NCBI GenBank assembly: GCA_947590905.1
Contig: CANQCU010000009.1
Location: 1-52,593 of the forward strand
Source: an uncultured Clostridia bacterium
GTDB taxonomy: Bacteria > Bacillota > Clostridia > TANB77 > CAG-508
Direction of reading: 5' to 3'
Length of the DNA: 52,593 nucleotides
The position numbers and the translations under genes are program-made. How positions within the stretch are numbered: the stretch's first letter is position 1; each line of letters begins with the position of its first letter. Shown here piece after piece: positions 1 through 9,006 of this stretch. Below the pieces are notes generated by a model. That model was not told where the DNA came from. It made no database searches and saw nothing but the letters and a program-made list of their open reading frames with translations.

Positions 1-57
1 CACTTTATTTTACTGTCTTTAAAACTTTTTAAAACTTATTAGCACTTTTTAAATGTT

Positions 58-1551
58 CTACGCCAATGGTTTCATAGTTGGGAATAATAATACATCTCTT
101 ATTGATGCAGAATCTGTAAGTAGCATAATCAATCTGTCTATTCCTATTCCTAATCCTCCAGTTGGTGGAAGTCCGATTTCTAGTGCATTTATGAAATCTT
201 CGTCCATCATTCCTGCTTCTTCATCTCCGTTTTCACGAGCTTGTATTTCTTCTTTGAATCTTTCATATTGATCTATTGGATCATTTAATTCTGAGAAAGC
301 ATTTCCATATTCTCTTCCACAGATAAATGCTTCAAATCTTTGAGTAAGTCTTGGATCCTCTTGTTTCTTTTTTGCAAGTGGAGATATCTCTATTGGGTAA
401 TCATATACAAATGTTGGCTGAACAAGTGTCTTTTCAACATATTCATCAAAGAATAAGCTTATAATATTTCCTCTTGTTTCTTTTCCTTTTGGAATTTCTA
501 TATTTCTATCTTTTGCAAGCTTAATTGCTTCTTCATCAGTATTTATTTCATTAAAGTCTACACCGCATGCTTCTTTTATACTATCAATCATTGTTATTCT
601 TTTCCATTTTTTTCCTAAATCAATTTCTGTTCCTTGATATGTTATTTTTGTTGTTCCACATACCTTTTCTGCACATCTTCTAAAGATTTCTTCCGTTATA
701 TCCATCATATCATTGTAATCTTCAAATGCAGAATATAACTCTATTGATGTAAATTCTGGGTTGTGTCTTATATCCATTCCTTCGTTTCTAAAAATTCTTC
801 CTATTTCATATACTTTATCAAAACCACCTACTATAAGTCTCTTTAAGTTTAGTTCTGTGGCAATTCTTAAATACATATCTATGTCTAATGTGTTATGATG
901 TGTTATAAATGGTCTAGCTGTTGCTCCTCCTGATATTGTGTTAAGTATTGGAGTTTCAACTTCTAGATAACCCTTTTCATCTAATATTTTTCTTATTTCA
1001 CTTATTATTTTACTTCTTTTTACAAATGTATCTTTTACTTCTGGATTTACTATTAAATCAACATATCTTTGTCTATATCTTAAATCTGTATCTTTAAGCC
1101 CATGAAATTTTTCTGGAAGTGGTCTTAATGATTTTGAAAGTAATGTTATTTCTTTTGCATGAACTGAAATTTCTTCTGTCCTTGTTTTAAATACAAATCC
1201 AGTTATTCCAATTATATCTCCAACGTCATATGTTTTAAATTCTTTATAATTTTCTTCTCCTAAATCGTTTGTGCTAACATAGCTTTGTATTTTCCCTGTG
1301 CTATCTTGAATAGTACAAAAAGATGCTTTTCCCATTATTCTTTTTGACATTATTCTTCCTGCAACTGTAACATCTTTTCCTTCTAAATCATCATAGTTAT
1401 CTCTTACTTCTTTACTTGTATGTGTTCTATTATATTTTGTTATTTCAAATGGATTTTTTCCGTTATTTGTTAATTCTTCTAACTTTTCTCTCCTTATTTG
1501 CATTAAGTGATTTACATCTTGTTCTAATTCCATATTTTCATTTTCGTTCAT
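58..1551 (-). CDS. lysS: Lysyl-tRNA synthetase, class II
   Basis: Charges tRNA-Lys with lysine in the cytoplasm. The 497-residue product has the family's usual length and order: an N-terminal OB-fold anticodon-binding domain (about residues 60-150) and a class II catalytic core. Motif 2 is visible as [14 protein letters not shown] and motif 3 as [10 protein letters not shown] near residue 467. The ATG is preceded by a strong GGAGGT ribosome site. Five CGG trinucleotides occur inside the gene, but all span codon boundaries (for example AAC GGA), so none is an in-frame CGG. It is divergent from the gene at 1800. Identification is secure. Confidence 0.98.
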   Translation of the reverse strand: MNENENMELEQDVNHLMQIRREKLEELTNNGKNPFEITKYNRTHTSKEVRDNYDDLEGKDVTVAGRIMSKRIMGKASFCTIQDSTGKIQSYVSTNDLGEENYKEFKTYDVGDIIGITGFVFKTRTEEISVHAKEITLLSKSLRPLPEKFHGLKDTDLRYRQRYVDLIVNPEVKDTFVKRSKIISEIRKILDEKGYLEVETPILNTISGGATARPFITHHNTLDIDMYLRIATELNLKRLIVGGFDKVYEIGRIFRNEGMDIRHNPEFTSIELYSAFEDYNDMMDITEEIFRRCAEKVCGTTKITYQGTEIDLGKKWKRITMIDSIKEACGVDFNEINTDEEAIKLAKDRNIEIPKGKETRGNIISLFFDEYVEKTLVQPTFVYDYPIEISPLAKKKQEDPRLTQRFEAFICGREYGNAFSELNDPIDQYERFKEEIQARENGDEEAGMMDEDFINALEIGLPPTGGLGIGIDRLIMLLTDSASIRDVLLFPTMKPLA

Positions 1552-1682
1552 AATTTTAGTTTACCTCCGATAATAATATTGTTTATTATATATCAAAGTA
1601 GCTTAAAAATCAAGAAAAACCGCTGTAAATGCACAAAAAGTTGTTAATATTTATCTTTATAAAAGGTTAATTATTACAAGAT

Positions 1683-1711
1683 TTGAATTTTTTTGATTTT
1701 TATGATATAAT
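1683..1711 (+). promoter_or_regulatory. Sigma-A-type promoter of the 1800 gene
   Basis: TTGAAT at 1683-1688 and a perfect TATAAT at 1706-1711 are separated by exactly 17 bases. This predicts a start near 1718 and a leader of about 80 nt before the ATG at 1800. Confidence 0.75.
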
Positions 1712-1729
1712 TATTATGTAAATCCTTAA

Positions 1730-1749
1730 CATCCTGTTTTGACAGGATG
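1730..1749 (+). promoter_or_regulatory. Leader hairpin before the 1800 gene
   Basis: A perfect 7-bp inverted repeat (CATCCTG / CAGGATG, 6-nt loop) lies about 12 nt into the predicted transcript. It is not followed by a T-run, so it is more likely an mRNA-stabilising or regulatory hairpin than a terminator. Function unknown. Confidence 0.5.
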
Positions 1750-1799
1750 ACCCCAGGCAATTATTATAAAATATTTTATTTTCAGGAGGAAACAAAAAA

Positions 1800-2267
1800 A
1801 TGGAATTTGCAATTTTAGCAGTGGTTTTCTTGGCCTTTATGGGAGTATTCATACTCCCTAGCATCCGGAAGGAGGAACAGAGCCATATTACGAACATCAT
1901 CAGAGGAGTCTTCTTTCTTCTGTTGATAGTCGCTGTATGTTCTGTTACTTTTGACACCGACGTAACCTACGACAACGTGGACACAATCCAGATGCCTCTT
2001 GTTTCCATAGAAGAACCGGCTTCTCATGATAAGAATATCGCATATAGTTATATAAATTATATGGATGATGTAATAACTGCATCAGCTCCGTCTGGGAGCT
2101 ATTCTATCTCTTATATCGAGAATTGGGACTCTCCTCATGTGGAAGTACTTCTCTATAAGAAAGAAAAAAGCTTCTTCTTCCTTGGCAAACATTTTGGCTC
2201 AACATTCACTACGTATAATGCTGAATACGTATTTTACGTAAGACCCAATTCGCCGAAAACACTCTAG
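1800..2267 (+). CDS. Small membrane protein of foreign composition
   Basis: A 155-residue protein I do not recognise. It has two hydrophobic N-terminal segments (about residues 3-20 and 33-50) and then a soluble, probably extracytoplasmic domain of about 100 residues. Expression signals are complete: a promoter with 17-nt spacing, a leader hairpin, an AGGAGG site 8 nt before the ATG, and a strong terminator. Codon use is unlike the neighbours, being richer in G/C-ending codons. It contains an in-frame CGG (1866-1868, residue R23) read as an ordinary codon, because a +1 shift there runs quickly into a stop. I infer recent horizontal acquisition as a self-contained cassette. Confidence 0.7.
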   Translation: MEFAILAVVFLAFMGVFILPSIRKEEQSHITNIIRGVFFLLLIVAVCSVTFDTDVTYDNVDTIQMPLVSIEEPASHDKNIAYSYINYMDDVITASAPSGSYSISYIENWDSPHVEVLLYKKEKSFFFLGKHFGSTFTTYNAEYVFYVRPNSPKTL

Positions 2268-2278
2268 TTTTCAAATTC

Positions 2279-2320
2279 AACCAAAGCGACGCCTTATCTC
2301 GAGGCGTCGCTTTGGTTTCT
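2279..2320 (+). terminator. Rho-independent terminator of the 1800 gene
   Basis: A 16-bp, GC-rich perfect stem (AACCAAAGCGACGCCT and its complement) with a 7-nt loop starts 12 bases after the stop codon and runs into a short T-rich tail. Its GC content is far above the surroundings, matching the foreign look of the gene it ends. Confidence 0.9.
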
Positions 2321-2342
2321 TATATTGAAATTTCTTTAACAT

Positions 2343-2729
2343 TTAAAATATATTTTTTAATGAGAATTTATATTTTTCTTCTATATGTGCTGTCATATAT
2401 TTGCAAGTATCTAACACTTGTATTGCCATATTTTTTTCTCCTGTTTCTACATAACTATTGAGTTCCCAAAGATACATTTCTAGCTTTTCTAATTCATTGT
2501 GTTCTATATAATATGCAATTTTTTCATTCTTATCTTTCCAATCTTTTATTATTTTATCAATTTCTTCTTTTAGATTTTCATTTTCACTTTCTGAGACAAG
2601 TGTGCTTCTTACTTCATCAAGTTCTGTAACAAGTTCCTCAAAACTATTCTTAGTATTTCTAGTTTCAATAGTATTTATTATTACTATTAATGCAACTACT
2701 ATTATGCATATTATTGTTTCTTTTTTCAT
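2343..2729 (-). CDS. DUF4363 family protein
   Basis: About 128 residues: one N-terminal membrane segment (KKETIICIIVVALIVIINTI) followed by an acidic, coiled-coil-like helical region. This pattern and its position directly after a DUF421 gene fit the DUF4363 family. I place the start at the ATG at 2729 rather than an upstream TTG, because that ATG overlaps the DUF421 stop as ATGA and so is translationally coupled. The function of the family is not established. Confidence 0.75.
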   Translation of the reverse strand: MKKETIICIIVVALIVIINTIETRNTKNSFEELVTELDEVRSTLVSESENENLKEEIDKIIKDWKDKNEKIAYYIEHNELEKLEMYLWELNSYVETGEKNMAIQVLDTCKYMTAHIEEKYKFSLKNIF

Positions 2730-3407
2730 TTTTCGTATTTTCCTTTCTTTTGGCAAAAGATTTGTCCTTTTCCGTCTAATGTTACAATTAAAGCTTGTTC
2801 AGGATTAAAGCCAAACTTCGAAACCTCTTTTTTTAACCAATTATAGTCTTTTCCAATTTCTTTTAAGTTTTTATACATTACAACTCCATCTATTACTAAA
2901 TCATATGTTATTCCTTCATATTCTGGCTCTATTCCAAAATCTTCTGGTATAGTATTTCTTTTATTTGGTTTTGGTATTACTGTTAAACTTCCATTTGTTT
3001 CTAATATTGCATATTCTACATCTCCAAGAGAAATTATATTATTTCCTCTTAGTCTTTCTTCTAATTCATTTATTGTGAATCTTTCTCTAATTAATGCTTT
3101 TTCATTTATTTTTCCTCTATATATTAAAATTGTTGGCTTTCCACATATTATTGCTCTTGCTTTTATGCTCTTCATATTTAATGCTGATATTATCAAATGC
3201 ATAACTAAAAGCCCTAATATGGGAACTATTCCGTTTTGTAAAGGAATTCCTGTTTCTGTCATGGGTATTGATGCTAAATCTGCAATTAAAATTGCAATTA
3301 CAAGTTCAAATGGTTGAAGTTGGCCGTATTTCTCTCTTTCCCATAAATCTCATTACTATTAAAATTATGACATATAATAAAATTGATCTTATAAATGTAA
3401 TTAACAT
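2726..3407 (-). CDS. DUF421 (YetF-like) membrane protein, +1 shift at CGG
   Basis: The ATG at 3407 has an AGGTGA ribosome site and starts a membrane-helix region (about residues 1-24) ending in MGKRE. At codon 28 the frame reads ATA CGG CCA and would stop a few codons later. Skipping one base at the CGG gives the family sequence GQLQPFELVIAILIADLASIP and runs on to 2726. The shift-corrected product is 226 residues, normal for YetF (about 220-230). The other two CGGs in the gene are out of frame. The gene is translationally coupled to DUF4363. An alternative is a recent pseudogene, but the same break type recurs elsewhere in this window. Confidence 0.85.
3324..3326 (-). other. Apparent +1 frameshift site, CGG codon 28 of DUF421
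   Basis: The minus-strand context is GAA ATA CGG CCA in the starting frame. The downstream frame reads GAA ATA (C) GGC CAA CTT, giving the conserved E-I-G-Q-L. Confidence 0.85.
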
Positions 3408-3574
3408 TCGTTTCACCTAATTTTTTAAATTTTATTTATATTTTTATCATTTTCTGTTTAAATTATTCTATGTTTGAATAAAAATATTTTTTTAGTTAAT
3501 AATAAACTTGAAAGATTTTTTCTTTCAGTTTTTTTACTTTGACAATGTTAAAATTTTAAGGGGGTTTTTGAGAA

Positions 3575-3949
3575 ATGGATAATAATCAAGCAAACTCAAG
3601 AAGTAATGCTGGAAATACTGCTTGGCAAATCATAGGTAGACTTGTTGTTGCTGCAATAGTTTTAGCTATAACAGCATTCTTTACACCCGGATTTTCTATA
3701 AATAATATTTGGTCCTTAGCATTAGCAGCAATTGTTTTAACAGTTATGGACTATTTAATAGTAAAATTTACAGGGTTACATGCAAGTCCTTTTGGTAAAG
3801 GTTTCGTTGGTTTTATTCTAGCTGTTGTAACTTTATATGTAACACAATACTTCGTTGCAGGATATTCAATTTCTTGGATAGCTGCAATTATTGGTGCTCT
3901 TATATATGGTGTAGTTGATTATTTTATACCTGGAGACCAAGAAATGTAG
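3575..3949 (+). CDS. Phage holin family / YvlD-like small membrane protein
   Basis: The 124-residue protein has a short polar N-terminus (MDNNQANSRSN) and then four hydrophobic helices with family-type motifs: a TPGFSI after the first helix, VMDYL after the second and VVDYFIPG at the end. These match the phage-holin-4-type/YvlD family, chromosomal membrane proteins often linked to envelope stress. The start has an AAGGGGG ribosome site. It stands alone on the plus strand, divergent from DUF421. A bacteriophage lysis role is not implied. Confidence 0.8.
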   Translation: MDNNQANSRSNAGNTAWQIIGRLVVAAIVLAITAFFTPGFSINNIWSLALAAIVLTVMDYLIVKFTGLHASPFGKGFVGFILAVVTLYVTQYFVAGYSISWIAAIIGALIYGVVDYFIPGDQEM

Positions 3950-3978
3950 TTTTGGATAATAACTTATAAATGAAGGTC

Positions 3979-4003
3979 ATTGGCATTTTTTATATAGCCA
4001 ATG
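3979..4003 (+). terminator. Weak hairpin after the holin-family gene
   Basis: CATTGGC and GCCAATG form a 7-bp stem about 30 nt past the stop codon. There is no T-run directly after it, so termination may rely on the stronger repeat at 4008-4041. Confidence 0.4.
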
Positions 4004-4007
4004 GCAT

Positions 4008-4041
4008 AAGAAAAATTCCTCAATACTGAGGAATTTTTCTT
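4008..4041. terminator. Perfect 15-bp inverted repeat, bidirectional terminator
   Basis: AAGAAAAATTCCTCA and its exact complement flank a 4-nt loop, with T-rich arms in both directions. It lies between two convergent genes and ends 4 bases from the surface-protein stop codon. A terminator is the simplest reading. A perfect hairpin just past the gene end is also what diversity-generating retroelement targets carry (see findings). Confidence 0.8.
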
Positions 4042-4045
4042 CTAT

Positions 4046-4212
4046 TTAGAATGTTGTGCTGAGGCGTGCGTTGTAACTATTATTGGTTATCTGCGTTTCT
4101 CCATAATATGGTTTGAAGTAACCCATGTATATTGAATACACCGAACTTGAACATGAAGATGACCAGTAGGATGATTGTAAACCTTTATCTGAATAATTGT
4201 CAGACGTTACGT
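4046..4212 (-). other. Possible DGR-type variable region at the 3' end
   Basis: The last 55 or so codons encode a lectin-like tail (YWSSSCSSS, MGYFKPYYGE, NSYNARLSTTF). It is dense in NNY codons (TAC, TTC, TGT, AGT, AAC, AAT) and ends in a more GC-rich constant stretch (CGCCTCAGC). This resembles variable regions of diversity-generating retroelement targets, where AAY-derived codons are mutated. No reverse transcriptase or template repeat is visible in the window, so this is inference. Confidence 0.35.
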
Positions 4213-7200
4213 TTAAGTAATATCCAAAAGCACCCCATTCACCAAGCGATGGAACAAACCATCCTTGCTTGTATGGTCCCTCAGCAATGCCCCATAAGTC
4301 CAGATGCCTACCAGCATTTTGTGCTCCGTAATCCTTATTTTTCCATTTATCTATCATTATTCTAGTATTTTCTTTACCCGTTCCGAAATCCTTAGACGTA
4401 GGTATGGGTTCATCTTTTGTCATATTTACTGCGGAGTAATACCAGTAATAATAAGCGCTCGAATTTAAATCAGCTAATGCCATTACATAAAATCTTTCTT
4501 TACCTGATGTTCCCGGCTCCGGTGCAATTATGTCGCCGGTTCCAAACTGGGTCGTTGTATGGGTTCCTTTTTTTATATATTTTTTCAATCCAGTTGTTAC
4601 CGTTGGTATCGTAAATTTCATAAAATGGTTTTTGCCAGATCCTCCTGAACCACCTACCGCCAAGTCCGCATATATAATTCCATCTACTGTCCCATCTCCA
4701 TCTATATCCGCATAATTTGCAACTTTTGATGTTGCGGTATCAACTGACTCGTATGCAGAAACTGTTACTGTGCAAGATGCACTTAAATTTGTACCATCTT
4801 TTGTTGTTGCTTTTATTGTTGTGTTTCCTGCCTTATTAGCTGTTATCGTTACCGTCGTTCCAGTTCCACTTATTGTAACTATTCCGGTTGGATCTGCTGA
4901 CCATGTTAATGCCTGATTTGTTACATTAGCCGGTGTTATCGTTGCTTTAATGGTGGCTGTTTTATTTGATGATGTATTTAATGACAAGGTAGTTGGACTT
5001 ACTGTAATTTTAGTTGCCAATATTGATACTGTTACTGAACAGCTTGCAGTGACTTTTGATCCATCCTTTGCTGTCGCTGTTATTGTAGTTGTCCCTTTTC
5101 CTTGTGCCGTTACTTTTCCATTTGTATCCACCATTGCTACATTTGTATCGTTACTTTTCCAGTCTACTCCTCTATTTGATGCATCAGCTGGAGTTACTGT
5201 TGCTGTTATTGTTTTTGTTGTATTTTTTGTTGTATCTAAACTCATACTTGTTGGATTTAATGTTATACTACTTACTAATTTAGACACGTTTACTGTACAC
5301 TGTGCACTCATATTTGTCCCATCTGTTGTGGTAGCTGTTATTGTTGCTGTTCCTTTTCCTTTCGCTGTTACATTTCCACTTTGATCTACTGTGGCTATAT
5401 TGCTATCACTGCTTTGCCATTTTACTGTTTTGTTTGTTGCATTAGTTGGTGACACTGTTGCATTTATTGTTCTTGTTTTATTTGTTGTTGTATTTAAATC
5501 CATGCTTGTTGGACTTATTGATAGTGCACTTACTAATACTGGTACGCTCACTTGGGGTTCTCCACTAGTTGTTCCGTCGCTATAACCTACACGTCCAGCA
5601 TTATCTGTAATCTGTACTCTTAAATCATATGTATATCCTGCTGTTAATTCGTATGTGTGTTTTTGTGTTGATGTCGCTGGTGAACTTGTTACGTTATATG
5701 TTTGGGCTGGTGTCCATGTGTTATCTGACGTTTTTTTATATTGGAATGTATAAGATTTTATCTTTGATGTGTCATCTCTTCCTGTTGCTGTTACTGTTAC
5801 TTTTCTTGTTTTAGTATCTAGACTACCAATTGATATGCTTACTGTTGGGTTTGTTTTATCGTGCTTTATCGTTGCTTTTGCTTCTGTTGATTCATTTCCT
5901 GCTACATCTATTGTTTTTGCTATTACTGTGAATGTTCCATCACTATTTATTGTCTTTGTTACTTTTGTTGCTACATCTCCTGTACTACTTTGTCCATCTA
6001 TTCCACTATAACTTATCTTACTTGCTCCTGAACCTGTACTTCCTTCTCCTTGATCCGTTCCTCTTGTTATTGTTACTGTTACCGTATCTGTTGTTTTCCA
6101 TGTGTTATCATTTGGACTTATCGTTGGTGCATTTGGTGCTTTCGTGTCTTTTCTTACTGTTGTTTTTGTTTCTTGTGTTTTTGTTCCATTTGGATCTTCT
6201 CCCCATACTATTAACTCATGTGCTCCGTCTGGAAATGTTATAGTTGGTGGATTTTTTGGATCAAATACATTCTCTTTTCCATTTTCATCTATCTTATATT
6301 TGAATTTTTCTACTCCTGTTCTATCTTCTGATGTTCCATCTTTTACTTCTACTTTTGTTGGATTTCCTGTAAACCAATCATTGTTTCCTGAATGTGGTCC
6401 TTCTACTTTTACAATTGGTGCTTTTAATTCTCCATATGTCGATGGATTTAATGTGTTTGTGCATCTTGTTACGTTTCCTGCTTCATCTTTTGCATCAACA
6501 TATACTGTATAACTTTTATTTACTTTTAATCCTTCTGCTTTATATGTTGTGCTTTCTATATATCCTCCATTACTTGTATCTCCACTTGTTATTGTTTGCC
6601 CTTGTCCTGTTATTGTATATTTATATTTTAATTTATATCCTCTATTTTCATTTCCTGATAAATTATCTGTTGTGCTTGCATTTATTATAAAGTATGTTGG
6701 TCTTCTTTCTCCATCTGGTACTTCTGCACTAAATCCTGCTGGATTTGTTGCATCTTTCTTTATATTTATTGTTACTACAGTTGATTTATTTCCTGCTATA
6801 TCTTCTGTCTGTACTCCTATTACTCTTTCTCCGTCTCTATCTTCTACTATTGTTCTATTTAAACTATCTACTGTCTTTGTATTTTCCCCTTTTGTGCCTA
6901 TTTTTTTTCTATCTCCGTCATTATCTTTGTCTAATTCTACATACCACCAATGATATTTTGTTACTCCTGAATTGGCATCATTTTCTTCTTTTCCTGCGTT
7001 TGCTAATGATATTGTTACATTTCCTTTTTTCCATCCATTTTCTCCATCTGTTCCTGTTATTAGTATATCTGGATTAAGACGTAATGTTGGTTTTACATTG
7101 TCGTAAAGAACTGCTGGTTCTAGTTCCCCTATCTCTGAGATATTTCCTTTCTCATCCGTTGTATATGCTGTTACTGTTATTGTTCCTGCATTCTTTGGTA

Positions 7201-8230
7201 ATTTTATATTATCTGCTACTTTTCCTTCTACTGTTTTTTCTCCTTGTGATACTCCATTTACTGATATTTTATAACATATTCCTGTTGCTGTCTCATTTTC
7301 TGTATGTATTCTTACTACTACTTCCTTTTGGTCTGCTCCATACCAGCCATTGTTACACGTTCCACTTTTATCTTTTACTACTTCTACTGTTGGTGCTACT
7401 ACTGTACTTGTTACTCTTATCCATGCATACCTTGTATAGCCTGTTACTGATGTTACTTTTACTATATACCAGCCCATCTTTTGAAGTGTTACTGTTTTTC
7501 CTAATGATGTTTGACCATTTCCATCTATTGATGTTTCTGTTTCGTCTGTTGCGTTATCTGTATATATTGTTCCTCTATGTAGTATCTCGACTTTTGCTAT
7601 TCCTTTTCCATCTTTTGCTGTGAAGGTTAGTTCTGCATCTCCTTTATTATATGTTGCCTTTATTTTTGGCAGACTCTCCTCTTCTCCCTTTCCTACATAT
7701 TCGATGAATTTTTGCCCTGTTAATTCATCATAATATATTTGATACATATACCCATCTGTTGTTCTTACCATTATATCGTCATTTGTTTCTGCATCTCCTA
7801 TATTTGCATGTATGTCCTTCGGCCATACTGTCTCGCCGTCATACATTAATTTTGCTAAGCTTTCCATTGTTATGTCTTTTCCCATCAGTGAATATTCTGC
7901 TATTGCATTTTCTCTTAGCTCTGTTACTTGTTCTTTATATTGCTCTATCTTATATTCTTCTGATGCAACTTGTGTTGCATCTATTATTCCTGTGTTTCCT
8001 GCTAATCCTCTTATTGTTACTGCTGATAATATTACTAATATTATTATCATTATGATTAGAGAAATTAAGGTAATTCCACTTTCATAGTTTAAAATATTGC
8101 AATTACATACATTTAAACAATTGTATTTACATACTACGTTTTTTACTTTCCTTATGCATGAGTTACTTTTAGTTATACTTTTATTGCATAGTCTGTCTTT
8201 TGTTATTTGATTTTCTTCTTTGTGTTTCAT
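4046..8230 (-). CDS. Giant surface protein: pilin-like leader, Ig-like repeats, three Big2 domains, C-terminal lectin-like domain
   Basis: 1394 residues. Residues 1-48 are a polar leader; GITLISLIIMIIILVILSAV follows, a variant type IV pilin-like (class III) signal with membrane helix. A coiled region then leads to many Ig/fibronectin-like segments with recurring NVKP/DKTNP boundaries. Three consecutive Big2 domains (about residues 905-1165) follow, each with the pattern SxxSxxLxTxxNKT, then KxxxWxSxDxxIATV and GxxTITATTxDG. The last 230 residues form a C-type-lectin/formylglycine-enzyme-like domain with VPSLGEWGAF and YWSSS. The start has AGGAGG 12 nt upstream. No in-frame CGG occurs although about 25 lie in the other frames. 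It is probably exported and surface-displayed; adhesion is an inference. Confidence 0.85.
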   Translation of the reverse strand: MKHKEENQITKDRLCNKSITKSNSCIRKVKNVVCKYNCLNVCNCNILNYESGITLISLIIMIIILVILSAVTIRGLAGNTGIIDATQVASEEYKIEQYKEQVTELRENAIAEYSLMGKDITMESLAKLMYDGETVWPKDIHANIGDAETNDDIMVRTTDGYMYQIYYDELTGQKFIEYVGKGEEESLPKIKATYNKGDAELTFTAKDGKGIAKVEILHRGTIYTDNATDETETSIDGNGQTSLGKTVTLQKMGWYIVKVTSVTGYTRYAWIRVTSTVVAPTVEVVKDKSGTCNNGWYGADQKEVVVRIHTENETATGICYKISVNGVSQGEKTVEGKVADNIKLPKNAGTITVTAYTTDEKGNISEIGELEPAVLYDNVKPTLRLNPDILITGTDGENGWKKGNVTISLANAGKEENDANSGVTKYHWWYVELDKDNDGDRKKIGTKGENTKTVDSLNRTIVEDRDGERVIGVQTEDIAGNKSTVVTINIKKDATNPAGFSAEVPDGERRPTYFIINASTTDNLSGNENRGYKLKYKYTITGQGQTITSGDTSNGGYIESTTYKAEGLKVNKSYTVYVDAKDEAGNVTRCTNTLNPSTYGELKAPIVKVEGPHSGNNDWFTGNPTKVEVKDGTSEDRTGVEKFKYKIDENGKENVFDPKNPPTITFPDGAHELIVWGEDPNGTKTQETKTTVRKDTKAPNAPTISPNDNTWKTTDTVTVTITRGTDQGEGSTGSGASKISYSGIDGQSSTGDVATKVTKTINSDGTFTVIAKTIDVAGNESTEAKATIKHDKTNPTVSISIGSLDTKTRKVTVTATGRDDTSKIKSYTFQYKKTSDNTWTPAQTYNVTSSPATSTQKHTYELTAGYTYDLRVQITDNAGRVGYSDGTTSGEPQVSVPVLVSALSISPTSMDLNTTTNKTRTINATVSPTNATNKTVKWQSSDSNIATVDQSGNVTAKGKGTATITATTTDGTNMSAQCTVNVSKLVSSITLNPTSMSLDTTKNTTKTITATVTPADASNRGVDWKSNDTNVAMVDTNGKVTAQGKGTTTITATAKDGSKVTASCSVTVSILATKITVSPTTLSLNTSSNKTATIKATITPANVTNQALTWSADPTGIVTISGTGTTVTITANKAGNTTIKATTKDGTNLSASCTVTVSAYESVDTATSKVANYADIDGDGTVDGIIYADLAVGGSGGSGKNHFMKFTIPTVTTGLKKYIKKGTHTTTQFGTGDIIAPEPGTSGKERFYVMALADLNSSAYYYWYYSAVNMTKDEPIPTSKDFGTGKENTRIMIDKWKNKDYGAQNAGRHLDLWGIAEGPYKQGWFVPSLGEWGAFGYYLNVTSDNYSDKGLQSSYWSSSCSSSVYSIYMGYFKPYYGETQITNNSYNARLSTTF

Positions 8231-8377
8231 CTTGTTTAGTTTCCTCCTTAGTTTTATTTTTTTTGGTTTCCAATTTTTTATAAATAATTTAAAAAATATA
8301 TGTCCATAATTATTATATGGGTAGTGTAACTAATCATAATATCTAACAAGATCTAGTGGGATTGTTTTTTATATCTT

Positions 8378-8456
8378 CCCCTTATGGTTAGAAACTAAAA
8401 TAGCCAAAGTCAAACCAAACAAAACCAAAACTATTTTAATTTCCAACCATAAAGGG
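8378..8456. promoter_or_regulatory. Long imperfect stem-loop with C/A-only-like loop
   Basis: The arms 8379-8403 and 8431-8456 pair over about 25 bases with few mismatches (CCCTTATGGTTAGAAA against TTTCCAACCATAAAGGG). They enclose a 27-nt loop made of CCAAA/ACCAAA repeats. The structure sits in the 344-base gap between the divergent surface-protein and XRE genes. The loop motif recurs at 38171-38193. It could be a leader RNA structure, an untranslated RNA or a binding site. Confidence 0.55.
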
Positions 8457-8480
8457 AATAATTTATGTAAAATTTTTATT

Positions 8481-8499
8481 TTGTTCTTGTATAGAACAA
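8481..8499. promoter_or_regulatory. Palindromic operator candidate upstream of the XRE gene
   Basis: TTGTTCT-N5-AGAACAA is a perfect 7-bp inverted repeat about 75 bases before the XRE start. A further half site, TTGTTCT, lies at 8535-8541, close to the ribosome site. The symmetry and position suggest autoregulation by the encoded repressor or control of the divergent surface gene. Confidence 0.5.
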
Positions 8500-8574
8500 T
8501 TTTAACATTAAATTTTTATAAAATCAATACATATTTGTTCTTTTATTGAAAAAAATTTTTATAGGGGGATTTTT

Positions 8575-8835
8575 ATGAAAAAATTTAATAAATATGAAAA
8601 TAAATTTAATATAATTGGCTCTAGGATTAAAGATATTAGGAAGGAAGAAAAAATTACTCAAGAAGATTTATGTGCAAGGATGCAAGTTTTAGGTTATCAA
8701 ATTAATAGAAGTGATATTTCTAAGATTGAAAATTGCAATAAATTTATTGCTGATTTTGAGGTCTTGGGTTTTTCTAGAGCTTTAAACCGTTCTATTCTTG
8801 ATTTATATGAGGATATTAAAGATAAAAAAGATTAA
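8575..8835 (+). CDS. XRE-family helix-turn-helix regulator
   Basis: 86 residues, nearly all one Cro/C1-type HTH: GSRIKDIRKEEKITQEDLCARM (helix 1-2), then INRSDISKIEN (recognition helix) and a short C-terminal helix. No extra domain is present. A GGGGG ribosome site precedes the ATG. It is divergent from the giant surface protein, so it is a candidate regulator of that gene or of itself through the palindromes in the shared intergenic region. It contains no in-frame CGG. Confidence 0.85.
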   Translation: MKKFNKYENKFNIIGSRIKDIRKEEKITQEDLCARMQVLGYQINRSDISKIENCNKFIADFEVLGFSRALNRSILDLYEDIKDKKD

Positions 8836-8965
8836 AAATTACTTACATTCTTTATATAAGGTATTTTTCTATTAATTAAAAAATTTTAGTTTTTAATTAT
8901 AGTTTTAACTAAAAACACTACTATCTAGTAAATTAAATATCTTTATTTTTACTAAATTAAGATTC

Positions 8966-8992
8966 TGGGGGCGAGTATAATACTCGCCCCCA
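8966..8992. terminator. GC-rich terminator after the L,D-transpeptidase
   Basis: TGGGGGCGAGTA and its complement form a 12-bp, very GC-rich stem with a tiny loop, 15 bases past the transpeptidase stop. T-rich sequence follows on both strands, so it can also stop readthrough from the XRE gene. Confidence 0.85.
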
Positions 8993-9006
8993 ATTTTGGA
9001 TTTGGA

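Noticed and set aside
3575-3949. Phage lysis gene
   Set aside because: Despite the holin-family name, no phage genes surround it; the YvlD-like type is chromosomal in many Firmicutes.
5000-8100. Many long plus-strand frames rich in leucine opposite the giant surface protein
   Set aside because: They are antisense shadows of an AT-rich, repeat-coding minus-strand gene: low-complexity translations, no ribosome sites, no known motifs. The same holds for leucine-rich frames at 15.5-17.8 kb.
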